A stretch of DNA of 64,000 nt from Clostridiales bacterium PH28_bin88 (GTDB lineage: Bacteria; Bacillota; PH28-bin88), in NCBI GenBank assembly GCA_000987045.1, contig LAKY01000072.1, forward strand, positions 1-64,000, read 5' to 3'. This document shows, piece after piece, positions 9,717-18,651 of the stretch; within the stretch, counting starts at the first letter, position 1, and every line of letters starts with the position of its first letter. The notes below the pieces were generated by a model. The model was given only the letters and a program-made list of their open reading frames with translations, was not told the origin of the DNA and made no database searches. Position numbers and translations under genes: made by a program.

Positions 9717-11137
9717 TTCGCGTCACCTTCTACCATCCCATCTTTATCGTTCTTCTCGGCCTGTTCTGTTCCAAAGCGGGCTTTTAGCAATTCTGCCATT
9801 CGGAAGGTGGTGCGGTCAATCGCCGGTTTGGGCAAGTAGTAATCTACCAGACTATCCAGACTCCCGAGATGCTTCCCAATCATTAACGTCGTCTGAGCCG
9901 GTCGATTACTTTCGTAGGTTTTCATGATCCGGCCCATCGGATCATCATATGAGATTATAACCAGGTGGGTGGACGGAATGGTGAGCATGTCCTCGATGAT
10001 TCTGTTGATATGTTCGTCACCAAAACTGTACCCATAAGTAACCAATGTATTATTAGGGCGACATACTGATGCAGCGAAGTCGCGGAACAGTTCTACATAG
10101 GGATAAGTGGCTGTTTCCCGGTCCTTAGCCGAGTTCGGGTAGATCATCAAACTTCCCGCAGTTGTACCTGCCAGTCCGGGTGCTGTTAAATATGGATTGA
10201 TGGAATTAGCACCGAACGGTAGCCCGAAGCGGCGAATATCACGGTCAGCATAGATCCAATCCACAGAGCCGTGGAGCTTAGTGAAATGGGCAACACCCTC
10301 CAGATAACGAGGTTCCCCACGGATACCCGGCGGGTTGTAATGCATGTCTATGTTCAATCGGGATGAGCGGAAGATGGGCGTGATGTTCCCCACGAAGCGA
10401 TCTAACAAGTGTAAGCCTGCCAATTCAGCACCAGCTTCAATTAGGCGATCATAATTGGTTGTGTAAATCTGCAGTCGGTCTCTTGTTCCGGAACGACTGG
10501 CAACGCTCATCAGAAAACTGACCAGATAACCAAATGCCTTCTCCCTTTCCTGTTCTGAAGCAGAGGCAATATTCTTTTCTCCCATAAGAATTGAGGCTGC
10601 AAAGTCATTTAATGTTTTCGAAATATCCACTTTGAGTTTGTCAATTTGGTTCTTTAGTTTTCCAGAGCCGCGGAATGTGGCTGATGACGGACAGTAATGT
10701 TCAAGTCCTGAAAGCAGTTCATTAGCTACGCGAATCTGGTCTTCGATATTAGCTTTATCTCTACCCGCATTCCTCGCTGTTGAGTCAGCAGCTTCGCTTA
10801 TCTGCGCGTCGAAAACGCTGAAATCCGCCTTCGCCATGCCGGGAAGGCTGCTGCCTGTAGCGATCCGGTGAACGGAATGCGCCAGTCCAGAACCAATAAG
10901 TAGCGAAAGATGCTCGGATTGAAACAACGCAGTGAGCCAGGGTTCGATGCGTTGCCTCAGTTTTACGAAGTCAAAAGCCTCATCGGGCTTATTAAGCCAG
11001 GAACATTGTGTACTTGAGCAAAGCTTGAATTTGCCCTCCTCAACCGTTTCTAAAAATGAAACGGGCTTAGGATCATCCCGACATTTTAGGATGTTGAGTT
11101 TCAATTCATTATTTTGCCTACTCATTGCCTCACCCAT
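9713..11137 (-). CDS. sir2: SIR2-like NADase of a SIR2-HerA defence pair
   Basis: This ~474-aa protein carries the SIR2 signature: an NAD-binding LLIGSGLAHS (about residue 82-91), TTNYD (about 226) and KLHGS (about 288), whose Asn and His are the catalytic residues in defence SIR2 proteins. There is no Cys4 zinc module as in deacetylase sirtuins, which fits an NAD-depleting effector. The C-terminal VTYGYSFGDEHINRIIEDM block is common in SIR2-2 type proteins. I chose the ATG at 11137, with GGGTGAGG nine bases upstream, rather than a GTG at 11152; it begins four bases after the mod stop. Overlap with herA indicates that SIR2 and HerA are made together. Confidence 0.92.
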   Translation of the reverse strand: MGEAMSRQNNELKLNILKCRDDPKPVSFLETVEEGKFKLCSSTQCSWLNKPDEAFDFVKLRQRIEPWLTALFQSEHLSLLIGSGLAHSVHRIATGSSLPGMAKADFSVFDAQISEAADSTARNAGRDKANIEDQIRVANELLSGLEHYCPSSATFRGSGKLKNQIDKLKVDISKTLNDFAASILMGEKNIASASEQEREKAFGYLVSFLMSVASRSGTRDRLQIYTTNYDRLIEAGAELAGLHLLDRFVGNITPIFRSSRLNIDMHYNPPGIRGEPRYLEGVAHFTKLHGSVDWIYADRDIRRFGLPFGANSINPYLTAPGLAGTTAGSLMIYPNSAKDRETATYPYVELFRDFAASVCRPNNTLVTYGYSFGDEHINRIIEDMLTIPSTHLVIISYDDPMGRIMKTYESNRPAQTTLMIGKHLGSLDSLVDYYLPKPAIDRTTFRMAELLKARFGTEQAEKNDKDGMVEGDAK

Positions 11138-11141
11138 TTCA

Positions 11142-13943
11142 TCACACCTCACCCTTCACCCTGAACACCTTCATCACCTCATCGCCCAAGTGGTTGATGA
11201 CCTTGACGGCGATGCGGCCGCTCTGGGGCCTGTCGAAGGGCCGGGAGGTGTCGCTGTGCAGCGTTTCCCACGCCTCGGCATTGATCTCGGCCTTGAGCGT
11301 GGTCTTCAGCGCCTTGTAGGGGTCGTTGGCGCCCAGGAAATAGGCGTGGCGCACGAAGAAACTCTCCATATTATAGTCTGTGTCAATGAACCAGCAGGCG
11401 ATCCCCTCGGCCCCGTCGCTGATGACCTCGCCGGTATGGGGGTGGAATACGTCCACGCCGTTGATCTTCACCTTGATCTGCCCGTTCCCAGCGTCCAGGA
11501 TGTCGATATCCGGCTCGCCGAAAATGACGAACAGGTTCCCCTTGCCGGTGTTCTTCAGGTCGCCGGCCATGTGCAGGTCGGCGTTCATCCGGGCCTTCAG
11601 CACCGGTATCCGGCCGAGTTTATTGAATTCCGATGAATGGGCGTCGTAATTGAAGGCGCAGGCGATGAGCACATCAAACCCGGCGTCGCCGGCCTCCCGG
11701 GCGGCGGCGACCAGGTCCGGGCGGGATACGGTGCCGAACTCCGGCCCGATGAAGATCGCGGCGCGTTTCTCAATACCTGTTTCCCCACTGCCCTCCAGGT
11801 AGCGCCCCTCGGCGCAGACCAGTTCCCCCGGCCAGGGGGTGATGGACGAGAAAACGATCCGGTCTTCCTTGTGTGCCTGCTGCACCCCAGCCATTTTAAG
11901 GTTTTCCAGGACCATCCGGGCGAAGTCCCACTCACTGCCGTAGCTGGCCCCCTGTTCCGCCAAGCCGTCGATCAAATTGTCGTCCTCGTCCACTGCCAGC
12001 ACGCGGTGAGGAAGCAGGCTCTCTACCGTGAACGGCCCAGCCACGCGGACCTTCCTGCTGTCCTCGTAGGGCTTGTCGTACAGGTACTCGAACTCGGCCT
12101 TGGCGGCGATGGATGCGTCGATTTCCTTCTGCCGCGCCATGCGCCGCTCCCACCACTGGCTGTGCAGCTTTTTGGCCTGCTCCGGCCACTTCCGATCAGC
12201 CTCGTGGGGGATCTCCCACTCCTCCCACTGCTTGCCCAGCACGTGATTGAGTTCCGCGCGCAGGGGTTCCAGCATCTCCTGGAACGTGTCCCAAATGACA
12301 TCGATCTCCGCGTTGTTGGCGATGGACTTGAGCGTGATGTGCGGCACGCGCTGGTAGACAAAGCCCTGCCGGATATCGCCGTGCGTCGGTGCCCCGGAAG
12401 GTGCGGTCTTGGTGATCTCGGCCTCCTTGATCTGCCCGTCGGGACTGTCGGCCAGCAAGTAATAGGGGTAGCGGGCGCCCATGATGCGGGCGCGGGCGAG
12501 GGCCAGGGCGACGCGGGAAGTGTCGATGGTGATCCACCGCCGTCCCCACTGCTCGGCAACATAAGCGGTGGTGCCCGAACCGCAGGTGGGGTCAAGGACC
12601 AGGTCGCCCGGGTCGGTTGTCATCAAGATGCAGCGTTCAATAGTTTTCACAGTTGTTTGGACAACGTATATTCGTTCTCCAAAACTACTACTAGTGTCTG
12701 TCCAAATATTCGACAATGCAAAAACAGGGAAATCTGCAAGGTATCGCTTATAGAATAAGGTAGTCCCTGAGACTACAAGCCTGTTTGATTTCTTCAATCT
12801 AGACATACCTTCAGGACTGGTCGACCAATAGCGATTCCTTGGAGAATATTGCTTGCCTCGGAACTCAACCAGAATTTTCCCTAGACTATATTCATGACTT
12901 GAACTCGCATCGCTGGAAGCAAACACCTTACCATCTAAAGGAATAATATTTGGATTCAGTTTTTCCTCCTTTGTTAGCTTACGTTCAACGCCAAAATTGT
13001 CCTCAAACCAAACATATTGGCTACCACCAACCTCGCCAACTCCCTTTGGAAGATTAAGCTGGTGATATTTCGTATTCTGCTTAGATTTTGCATACCAAAT
13101 AATAAAATCTGAAACCGTAGGAATAAATAGATCGGTAGGCGCACTCGTTTTTTTCAAAACTATTAAAGCTACAAAATTAGCAACCCCAAACACTTCATCC
13201 ATCATCGCTCGCACGCGATGCATATTTTCATCACCAATCTGAACAAATACAGAGCCTGATTCAGTCAACAAATCCCGCGCCACCGTCAGCCGGTCCCGCA
13301 GGTACGTCAGGTACGAGTGAATCCCATCCCGCCAGGTGTCCCGGAATGCCTTCACCTGCTCCGGCTCCCGTGTGATGTGCTCCACGTTGCCATCCTTGAC
13401 GTCCCGGCTGGTGGTCGACCACTGGAAGTTGGAGTTGAACTTGATACCGTAGGGAGGATCGATGTAAATGCACTGTACTTGGCCTCGTAGGCCCTCGCGC
13501 TCGGCAAGCGAGGCCATCACCTGCAGGCTATCACCCAGGATCATCCGGTTGGTCCAGTTGGCGTCGTGCTGGTAGAATTCGGTTCTGGCGTTGTCGTCCG
13601 GCAGGCCGTTGAAGTCGGCGAACAGGTCCAGTTGCGGGTCCTCCCCCTTATCCTGTGCTTTGCTATGGCGGAGCAGGTCGTCAATCAACACTTTGGGGTG
13701 TACCTTCTCCTGAATGTACAGCGGCGGCGCCTGGACAACCAGGTCGGACCAGTCCTTTTCGTCCTTGCCGCGCCAGACAAGCTGGGGGTCCAGGTCGCGG
13801 TTGCGGCGCTCGTAGGCCACGCGGATGGGGCTCTGCTCCTCCTTTTGCATCACCGACTGGTACTCGGCGGTGGGAATGTTTTTGCGCGTGGCCTCGTCGT
13901 GCGTGATGGTTTCGACCGTTTTTCCTGTGATGTTCTTGGCCAT
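11142..13943 (-). CDS. mod: Type III restriction-modification methyltransferase (Mod)
   Basis: This 933-aa adenine methyltransferase sets the sequence specificity of a type III restriction-modification system. The catalytic motif IV DPPY lies at 162-165. The AdoMet-binding motif I, DPTCGSGTT, lies near 450, in the DPPY-first order usual for Mod. Between them, roughly residues 227-435, is the target recognition domain. In this gene that domain is conspicuously AT-rich while both flanks are GC-rich, a sign of domain exchange. The C-terminal ~450 residues are longer than in short Mods and may bind Res. The gene starts two bases after the res stop codon. Confidence 0.95.
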   Translation of the reverse strand: MAKNITGKTVETITHDEATRKNIPTAEYQSVMQKEEQSPIRVAYERRNRDLDPQLVWRGKDEKDWSDLVVQAPPLYIQEKVHPKVLIDDLLRHSKAQDKGEDPQLDLFADFNGLPDDNARTEFYQHDANWTNRMILGDSLQVMASLAEREGLRGQVQCIYIDPPYGIKFNSNFQWSTTSRDVKDGNVEHITREPEQVKAFRDTWRDGIHSYLTYLRDRLTVARDLLTESGSVFVQIGDENMHRVRAMMDEVFGVANFVALIVLKKTSAPTDLFIPTVSDFIIWYAKSKQNTKYHQLNLPKGVGEVGGSQYVWFEDNFGVERKLTKEEKLNPNIIPLDGKVFASSDASSSHEYSLGKILVEFRGKQYSPRNRYWSTSPEGMSRLKKSNRLVVSGTTLFYKRYLADFPVFALSNIWTDTSSSFGERIYVVQTTVKTIERCILMTTDPGDLVLDPTCGSGTTAYVAEQWGRRWITIDTSRVALALARARIMGARYPYYLLADSPDGQIKEAEITKTAPSGAPTHGDIRQGFVYQRVPHITLKSIANNAEIDVIWDTFQEMLEPLRAELNHVLGKQWEEWEIPHEADRKWPEQAKKLHSQWWERRMARQKEIDASIAAKAEFEYLYDKPYEDSRKVRVAGPFTVESLLPHRVLAVDEDDNLIDGLAEQGASYGSEWDFARMVLENLKMAGVQQAHKEDRIVFSSITPWPGELVCAEGRYLEGSGETGIEKRAAIFIGPEFGTVSRPDLVAAAREAGDAGFDVLIACAFNYDAHSSEFNKLGRIPVLKARMNADLHMAGDLKNTGKGNLFVIFGEPDIDILDAGNGQIKVKINGVDVFHPHTGEVISDGAEGIACWFIDTDYNMESFFVRHAYFLGANDPYKALKTTLKAEINAEAWETLHSDTSRPFDRPQSGRIAVKVINHLGDEVMKVFRVKGEV
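12640..13262 (-). other. AT-rich target recognition segment inside mod
   Basis: Over these ~620 bases the sequence switches from GC-rich to AT-rich and back with sharp edges, without breaking the mod frame. It corresponds to the region between motifs IV and I, where Mod proteins read their target. I read it as a recombined specificity domain. The edges are judged by eye and could be off by some tens of bases. Confidence 0.6.
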
Positions 13944-13944
13944 A

Positions 13945-16900
13945 TCAGCAGCACCCCTTTACCGCCGGCCGGGCGGAAAATTGATCGATCACCTGGTTGA
14001 ACTGCGCTTCAACTTTGGCCGCAAAGTCGACCTCCATCCGGTAGACCTCGGTCAGCTCGGCGAAGGCCCAGCGGCCATAGCTTTTCAGGTTGTTCACGCC
14101 GGGCACCCAGTAGGTCTCCATGGCTGATTTCTTCTCCTTGGCATCCTCGCGCCGGTAGCCCTTGATCTCGACCACCAGGTGCAGCGGGTCGTCCTCGCCG
14201 TGTCCGTCATCTACCAACACGATGAAGTCGGGGATGTACCGCCGCGCCTCCGAGCCGTAGCGGTACGGTACCTCCAGGCCCAGGTTGTGGTTCTTGACAT
14301 AGGCCTTCACCAGCGGGTGGGACTCGGCCACCCGGCAGAACTCCGCCTCCCAGTCGCTGTCCAGGATGACCCAGTTGACGTGGCAGCGGCGCGGGTCGGT
14401 CCGCCAGCGGAAAGTTTTTGAGGTATTGAAGTTCACGTGCATGGTGGAGCCGGTGGGGTTGTAGGGATCCAGCACGGCCTTGATGGGCCGCTTGTCCATC
14501 AGCGATCGTGTAATGCCGGCGGTAATCCGCTCACAGGCCATGTCCGCCAGCTCCTGGTACATCAACTGGGCGGGGTAGGTGCCACCCCTACACTCCAGGC
14601 ACGTGTCCATCCACTGTTTGGCGATGCGCTTGAGCTGCCCGAACAGGTGCAGCTTGGGTTCCTCGCCGGGGTCGCGCCACTTGGTGTAAAGCAAGCGCCT
14701 GGTGACGTAAAACAACAGTGTGGACCTCCGCATGTCTTCCAGGTGTTTCAGGCTTAAATCCACGTCCTCGCCGATGATCCCGGCGTTCTTGGTGATGGAA
14801 GGACCGACCAGGTCCGGGGTCAGCACAAGGACGGAATCTTTATTGAACTCCGCGGTGAGCCGTTCCTCGGGCAGTTCCACCCGGTAGCCCTCCACCCGCG
14901 GGAACCGGATTTCTAGGTGGTCGCGGTCGGGGCGGACGGCCTTCACCTGGATGGTCTCGCGGGGCGGCTGCGGGGGCGCGACCACCGGCTTGGCCGTGAA
15001 ATCGAACGGGATCCCCAGCACGTCCGCGTACTCCACGTTGAACAGGCCTTCCTCGTTCAGGTCGTATGACTGCCGGCGCAGCGCCCGGCCTATGACCTGC
15101 TCGCATAAAAGCTGGGTGCCGAAGGCGCGCACTCCCAGTACGTGGGTGACGGTGTTGGCGTCCCACCCTTCGGTGAGCATGGAGACCGACACTACGCAGC
15201 GGATCGATTCCCCCAGGCGCCCCTCTTTGCCGACGGTGTTCATCACCTCGCGCAGCAGGTCCTGGTCCGTCAGGTTCTCGGCCTGCCGGCGGTCGCCGGT
15301 GCGCTCGATGATCTCGCGCCGGTAGCGATCGATGGCGTCGGCGGCCATCTTGTGGAAGTTATCGTCCAGCGCCTCACCGGATTCGAGCTGTTCGCTGTCG
15401 ATCAGCAGGGTGTGCGGCCGAGCATAGGGGTTGCCGTTCTCGTCGAAATTCCGGAAAAGCGCCAGGCGGCCATTCTCCAGCGTGGTCGAACCGTCCTCGT
15501 TCTCCCGAATAAAGCCCGCGATGTAGTCGTATACCAGTTTGGAGATGGAGGTGTTCTGGCAGACCACGATAAAGCAGGGCGGAACGCTGATGCCGCTTTT
15601 TCGCCACAGCTCATACGTTTTTTCATAGTGCCCATATAGGGCGTCCAGCGCGGTCAACAGCTCCACGGGCAGGCTGAGCGGATCAAGGGTCTTAGCCTTG
15701 CTCCGGCCTTTCCTTGGCATCCGCGTGCGGATGTGCTCCCACAGATTGCGGAACTTGGGCATGTCCCCGCCAGGGATGTTATCGGCCACCGGCACGCGCG
15801 GCAGTTTCACGATTCCGCACTCAATGGCGTCCATCAGCGAGAAGTCGCTCACCGTCCAGGGGAAGAGTGTGCCCTCCGCGTAGCCCGACCCCCGCAGGAA
15901 AAAAGGCGTCGCCGAGAGGTCAACCACCCGCGTAATGCCCAGCTTGCGGTTGACCGCCTCCAGGCCGGAGATCCAGAGCCTTGCGGCCTCGTTGTTTTTC
16001 TCGGCTTCCTCCCTGTCTTCGCCCTTCAGGTCCCCGTCGTCGTCCGGGTCGGGTTTTTCGCGGTAACAGTGGTGTGCCTCGTCATTGATGACCATGATGC
16101 TCTTCATGCCCATCAGTTCAGGCATCACCCGCTGCAGCATCTGCCCCTCGGTTTCCAACGTATTGATCGTCTCGCCCCGGCCCTGCAAAAGTGCGCGGCC
16201 ACCCTTGGACAGTTCCATCCGTTCGCGCAGCTTGAAGGCGTGGTAGTTGGTAATGACGATCTTGGCCCGTTCCAGGTCGCCCAACATGTCGTTGGGGACC
16301 AGTTCGCGGCTCTGGTAGTAACTGTCCGGGTCGTTGGGCTGCAGCACGCGCAGCCGGTCGCGGATGGTCAGGCCGGGCGTAACAACCAGGAACCCGCGGG
16401 TGAATTTCTTGCTGGTGGGCCTGCGTACGGCGTTAATGGTCTGCCAGGCAATAAGCATGGCCATCACGGTGGTCTTGCCGGCGCCGGTGGCCAGCTTCAG
16501 GGCCAGCCGCATCAATTCCGGGTTGGCGTCGTGATTGGCGTTGGCCAGGTGTTCCAGAAAATAGCTGCCGGTCTTGCCCAACTTGGGGGCTACTTCGGTA
16601 AGCCAGATGGCTGTTTCCACCGCCTCGACCTGACAGAAAAAAGGCCGGATATGGCTGAACTTATGGTGCCGCCAGTGCTGCAAAAGCCGGGCGGTTTCGG
16701 GCGTCACCTGCCAGTCGGTAGGGTTTGGTATGTTGCGCCACTGGTCCACGTGACGGCGGATCGCGTTAATGACTGAAGTCGGGTCATACTGCTGCCCACC
16801 CGTTGAAAGCCCCTTGCCCTCGTCGAAGACGATTTGCACCTGATCCGGAGCATCCTTGCGCTTCCTGGGCTTCGGGATCGGTGTGATGAATTCGGCGCGA

Positions 16901-17016
16901 CGGCGCCTGTCAATGATTCGTTGCGTTGGCTGACCCTGCTCATCAAGCTCCCAGTGCCTCGCCGGGTACTCATAGGGAGAATTAAGGATAGGTTTTTCAA
17001 AAAATTGATTAGCCAT
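13945..17016 (-). CDS. res: Type III restriction endonuclease subunit (Res)
   Basis: This 1023-aa protein is the ATP-dependent nuclease of the type III system. It has a superfamily 2 motor: Walker A ATGAGKTT near residue 177, DEAH in INDEAHH near 310, SATPF near 375, and the later motif block around CEQVIGRALRRQSY. A C-terminal nuclease domain of PD-(D/E)XK type is seen as PDFIVLV followed by LVVEIKGY. The start ATG has GGGGAG seven bases upstream. It is the first gene of the five-gene defence operon, two bases ahead of mod. Confidence 0.94.
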   Translation of the reverse strand: MANQFFEKPILNSPYEYPARHWELDEQGQPTQRIIDRRRRAEFITPIPKPRKRKDAPDQVQIVFDEGKGLSTGGQQYDPTSVINAIRRHVDQWRNIPNPTDWQVTPETARLLQHWRHHKFSHIRPFFCQVEAVETAIWLTEVAPKLGKTGSYFLEHLANANHDANPELMRLALKLATGAGKTTVMAMLIAWQTINAVRRPTSKKFTRGFLVVTPGLTIRDRLRVLQPNDPDSYYQSRELVPNDMLGDLERAKIVITNYHAFKLRERMELSKGGRALLQGRGETINTLETEGQMLQRVMPELMGMKSIMVINDEAHHCYREKPDPDDDGDLKGEDREEAEKNNEAARLWISGLEAVNRKLGITRVVDLSATPFFLRGSGYAEGTLFPWTVSDFSLMDAIECGIVKLPRVPVADNIPGGDMPKFRNLWEHIRTRMPRKGRSKAKTLDPLSLPVELLTALDALYGHYEKTYELWRKSGISVPPCFIVVCQNTSISKLVYDYIAGFIRENEDGSTTLENGRLALFRNFDENGNPYARPHTLLIDSEQLESGEALDDNFHKMAADAIDRYRREIIERTGDRRQAENLTDQDLLREVMNTVGKEGRLGESIRCVVSVSMLTEGWDANTVTHVLGVRAFGTQLLCEQVIGRALRRQSYDLNEEGLFNVEYADVLGIPFDFTAKPVVAPPQPPRETIQVKAVRPDRDHLEIRFPRVEGYRVELPEERLTAEFNKDSVLVLTPDLVGPSITKNAGIIGEDVDLSLKHLEDMRRSTLLFYVTRRLLYTKWRDPGEEPKLHLFGQLKRIAKQWMDTCLECRGGTYPAQLMYQELADMACERITAGITRSLMDKRPIKAVLDPYNPTGSTMHVNFNTSKTFRWRTDPRRCHVNWVILDSDWEAEFCRVAESHPLVKAYVKNHNLGLEVPYRYGSEARRYIPDFIVLVDDGHGEDDPLHLVVEIKGYRREDAKEKKSAMETYWVPGVNNLKSYGRWAFAELTEVYRMEVDFAAKVEAQFNQVIDQFSARPAVKGCC

Positions 17017-17559
17017 GTTTAACTCCCCTTCAGATTGCTGCTATTACGGATCAGACTTGGAAGGCGATGTTTGTCGGTGGACCTCTAGCGCTTGTCCGCT
17101 TTACTTGTTTCTAGCTTAGCTAATGATTGTTCAGCGCCAGAGAAGCGTGATCCGTGATCGCCCATGCGGCGATGCTATCGAAAAGTCGCCAGTAAATAAT
17201 CAAATCGTCCAGAGTATATCTAAGTTGCCAAGATCATACATAATATGTTCGCTAATAATTTGCAATTTTCCTGTTGAAATGATTCTCCTTCGGCATTCGC
17301 CGTGATAAATTTAGGCGCACACTCGACACGAGTCGCTGGTTAGGCCTTTCCCAGCTGGGATTTACACTCTATCAGAAACACCAATCTCCTCTTATTAAAC
17401 TAATGCATTGGCTAAAAAGAAACTTTGCCGTCCGAAGGTTGGCGCGGTTTTTGCTAATTGATCTTCCTGTACCAAATTCACAAAATCGTCATAGCCGAAA
17501 ACAGGAAATTGTTAAGAGGACACCGAGCCGTTTCCTGCGTTGTCAGGTCACGTCTCCCC
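17017..17559. other. 543-base gap without a gene; upstream region of the res operon
   Basis: This gap lies between the res start and the end of the ADP-ribosylglycohydrolase gene. Both neighbours are read on the minus strand, so it should hold the promoter of the res-mod-sir2-herA-uvrD operon. I see no convincing -35/-10 pair, no LexA box and no coding frame that extends beyond antisense of the neighbour. It is more AT-rich than res. Confidence 0.5.
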
Positions 17560-18504
17560 CTAGGACGCATCGGATGAGTATGAGCGCGATAGCAAATAGA
17601 TTCTTTCGGCCAGAGATTCCATTAAATCCCTTTTGCTTATTTTCATCCGCCAATCTTCAGGAATACCATGCTCTCCATAGAAAGCCCCGGCTAACTGGCC
17701 ATAAACTGCACCTGTTGTATCAGCATCATCGCCAAGATTTACTGCTAACAATACCCCTTCGCGGAATGTAGCTCCCCTGTGAAAGGCCCATAACGCTGCT
17801 TCGAGAGATGCGACTACGTAACCCGTCCCACGAATTTCCGGTGGGTTCCGGCGTTTAAATGAACCGGAAGCTATTTCAACTATTTTAGAGGAAAGCGGTG
17901 CTGTTTTCCAAATACCAGCTATAGGTTCATAATGGTCGGATAAGAGTTCTTCCTTGGAAGCCCCGTTAACAGCGCCTGTAATCAATGCGGCCAGGTAACG
18001 GCAGGCATCAATGGCTTCCGTGGCTCCGTGGGTAGTGCGTGAACTGTCCGCTGCCTTTTCGATGGCTTCTCGAGGATTATGAGCATAGAATAGCGGCACA
18101 GGCGCCAGCCGCATTAGCGAGCCATTCCCGGCACTTCTCGGATCTGCTGACCCGCAATAAGCATTCCGGGTACTTTCAAATTCTAACAATGCTGTCCGGA
18201 CAGTTATGCCAATATCAAAGCATGTCCCCGTACTGCTCAGGTAGCCTTGCCTGTACCAGCGCAAATACCTTTCCATTTGATCAAACGGGTTAAATTCCTT
18301 GCATTCAACCAGGCTTTCCGCGAGGCATAAGGCCATGGAAGTATCATCGGTCCACTTTCCTGGCAACAGGTCAAAAGGTCCACCCCCGACAATATCCCCG
18401 ACAGGCGTAAACGAACCTGGCGGCTGAAACTCCACCGTTGTCCCCAGCGCGTCGCCTACCGCTAAACCCATCATACTACCTCGATAGCGTTCGATGTTTT
18501 CCAT
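17560..18504 (-). CDS. ADP-ribosylglycohydrolase (DraG/ARH family)
   Basis: This 314-aa protein carries both metal-binding signatures of the ADP-ribosylglycohydrolase family: WTDDTSMAL near residue 68 and GDDADTTGA near 265, whose acidic residues hold two magnesium ions. Members remove ADP-ribose from proteins, nucleic acids or small molecules. I chose the ATG at 18504 because GGAGGTGA lies five bases upstream; the reading frame also stays open farther upstream. A LexA box lies 115 bases upstream. Its place beside a SIR2 NADase operon makes a role in ADP-ribose signalling or defence possible, but a housekeeping role cannot be excluded. Confidence 0.92.
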   Translation of the reverse strand: MENIERYRGSMMGLAVGDALGTTVEFQPPGSFTPVGDIVGGGPFDLLPGKWTDDTSMALCLAESLVECKEFNPFDQMERYLRWYRQGYLSSTGTCFDIGITVRTALLEFESTRNAYCGSADPRSAGNGSLMRLAPVPLFYAHNPREAIEKAADSSRTTHGATEAIDACRYLAALITGAVNGASKEELLSDHYEPIAGIWKTAPLSSKIVEIASGSFKRRNPPEIRGTGYVVASLEAALWAFHRGATFREGVLLAVNLGDDADTTGAVYGQLAGAFYGEHGIPEDWRMKISKRDLMESLAERIYLLSRSYSSDAS

Positions 18505-18618
18505 ACACTCACCTCCGTTACTTCTTCCTCTTGTTGCTGGGAAGTACATTCAATTTAAAACTGCAAAATCGACTTCCAAGTTTAACAATAACATAGCGCC
18601 CCCGTCACAGGCTGTCGG

Positions 18619-18630
18619 GAACAATTGTTC
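18619..18630 (-). promoter_or_regulatory. LexA/DinR (SOS) box upstream of ADP-ribosylglycohydrolase
   Basis: GAACAATTGTTC is a perfect 12-base palindrome that fits GAAC-N4-GTTC, the LexA/DinR core of Firmicutes. The following bases on the minus strand (CCCGACAG-N5-GACGGGG) are the same as at the 5332-5343 box. It lies 115 bases before the gene at 18504 and just after the end of the NERD helicase. Confidence 0.62.
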
Positions 18631-18651
18631 GGCAGATGTTTCTAATCCTCA

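Noticed and set aside
17403-17771. Plus-strand frame of 122 codons in the gap before ADP-ribosylglycohydrolase
   Set aside because: About half of it is antisense to the ADP-ribosylglycohydrolase gene, and it lacks a ribosome site.
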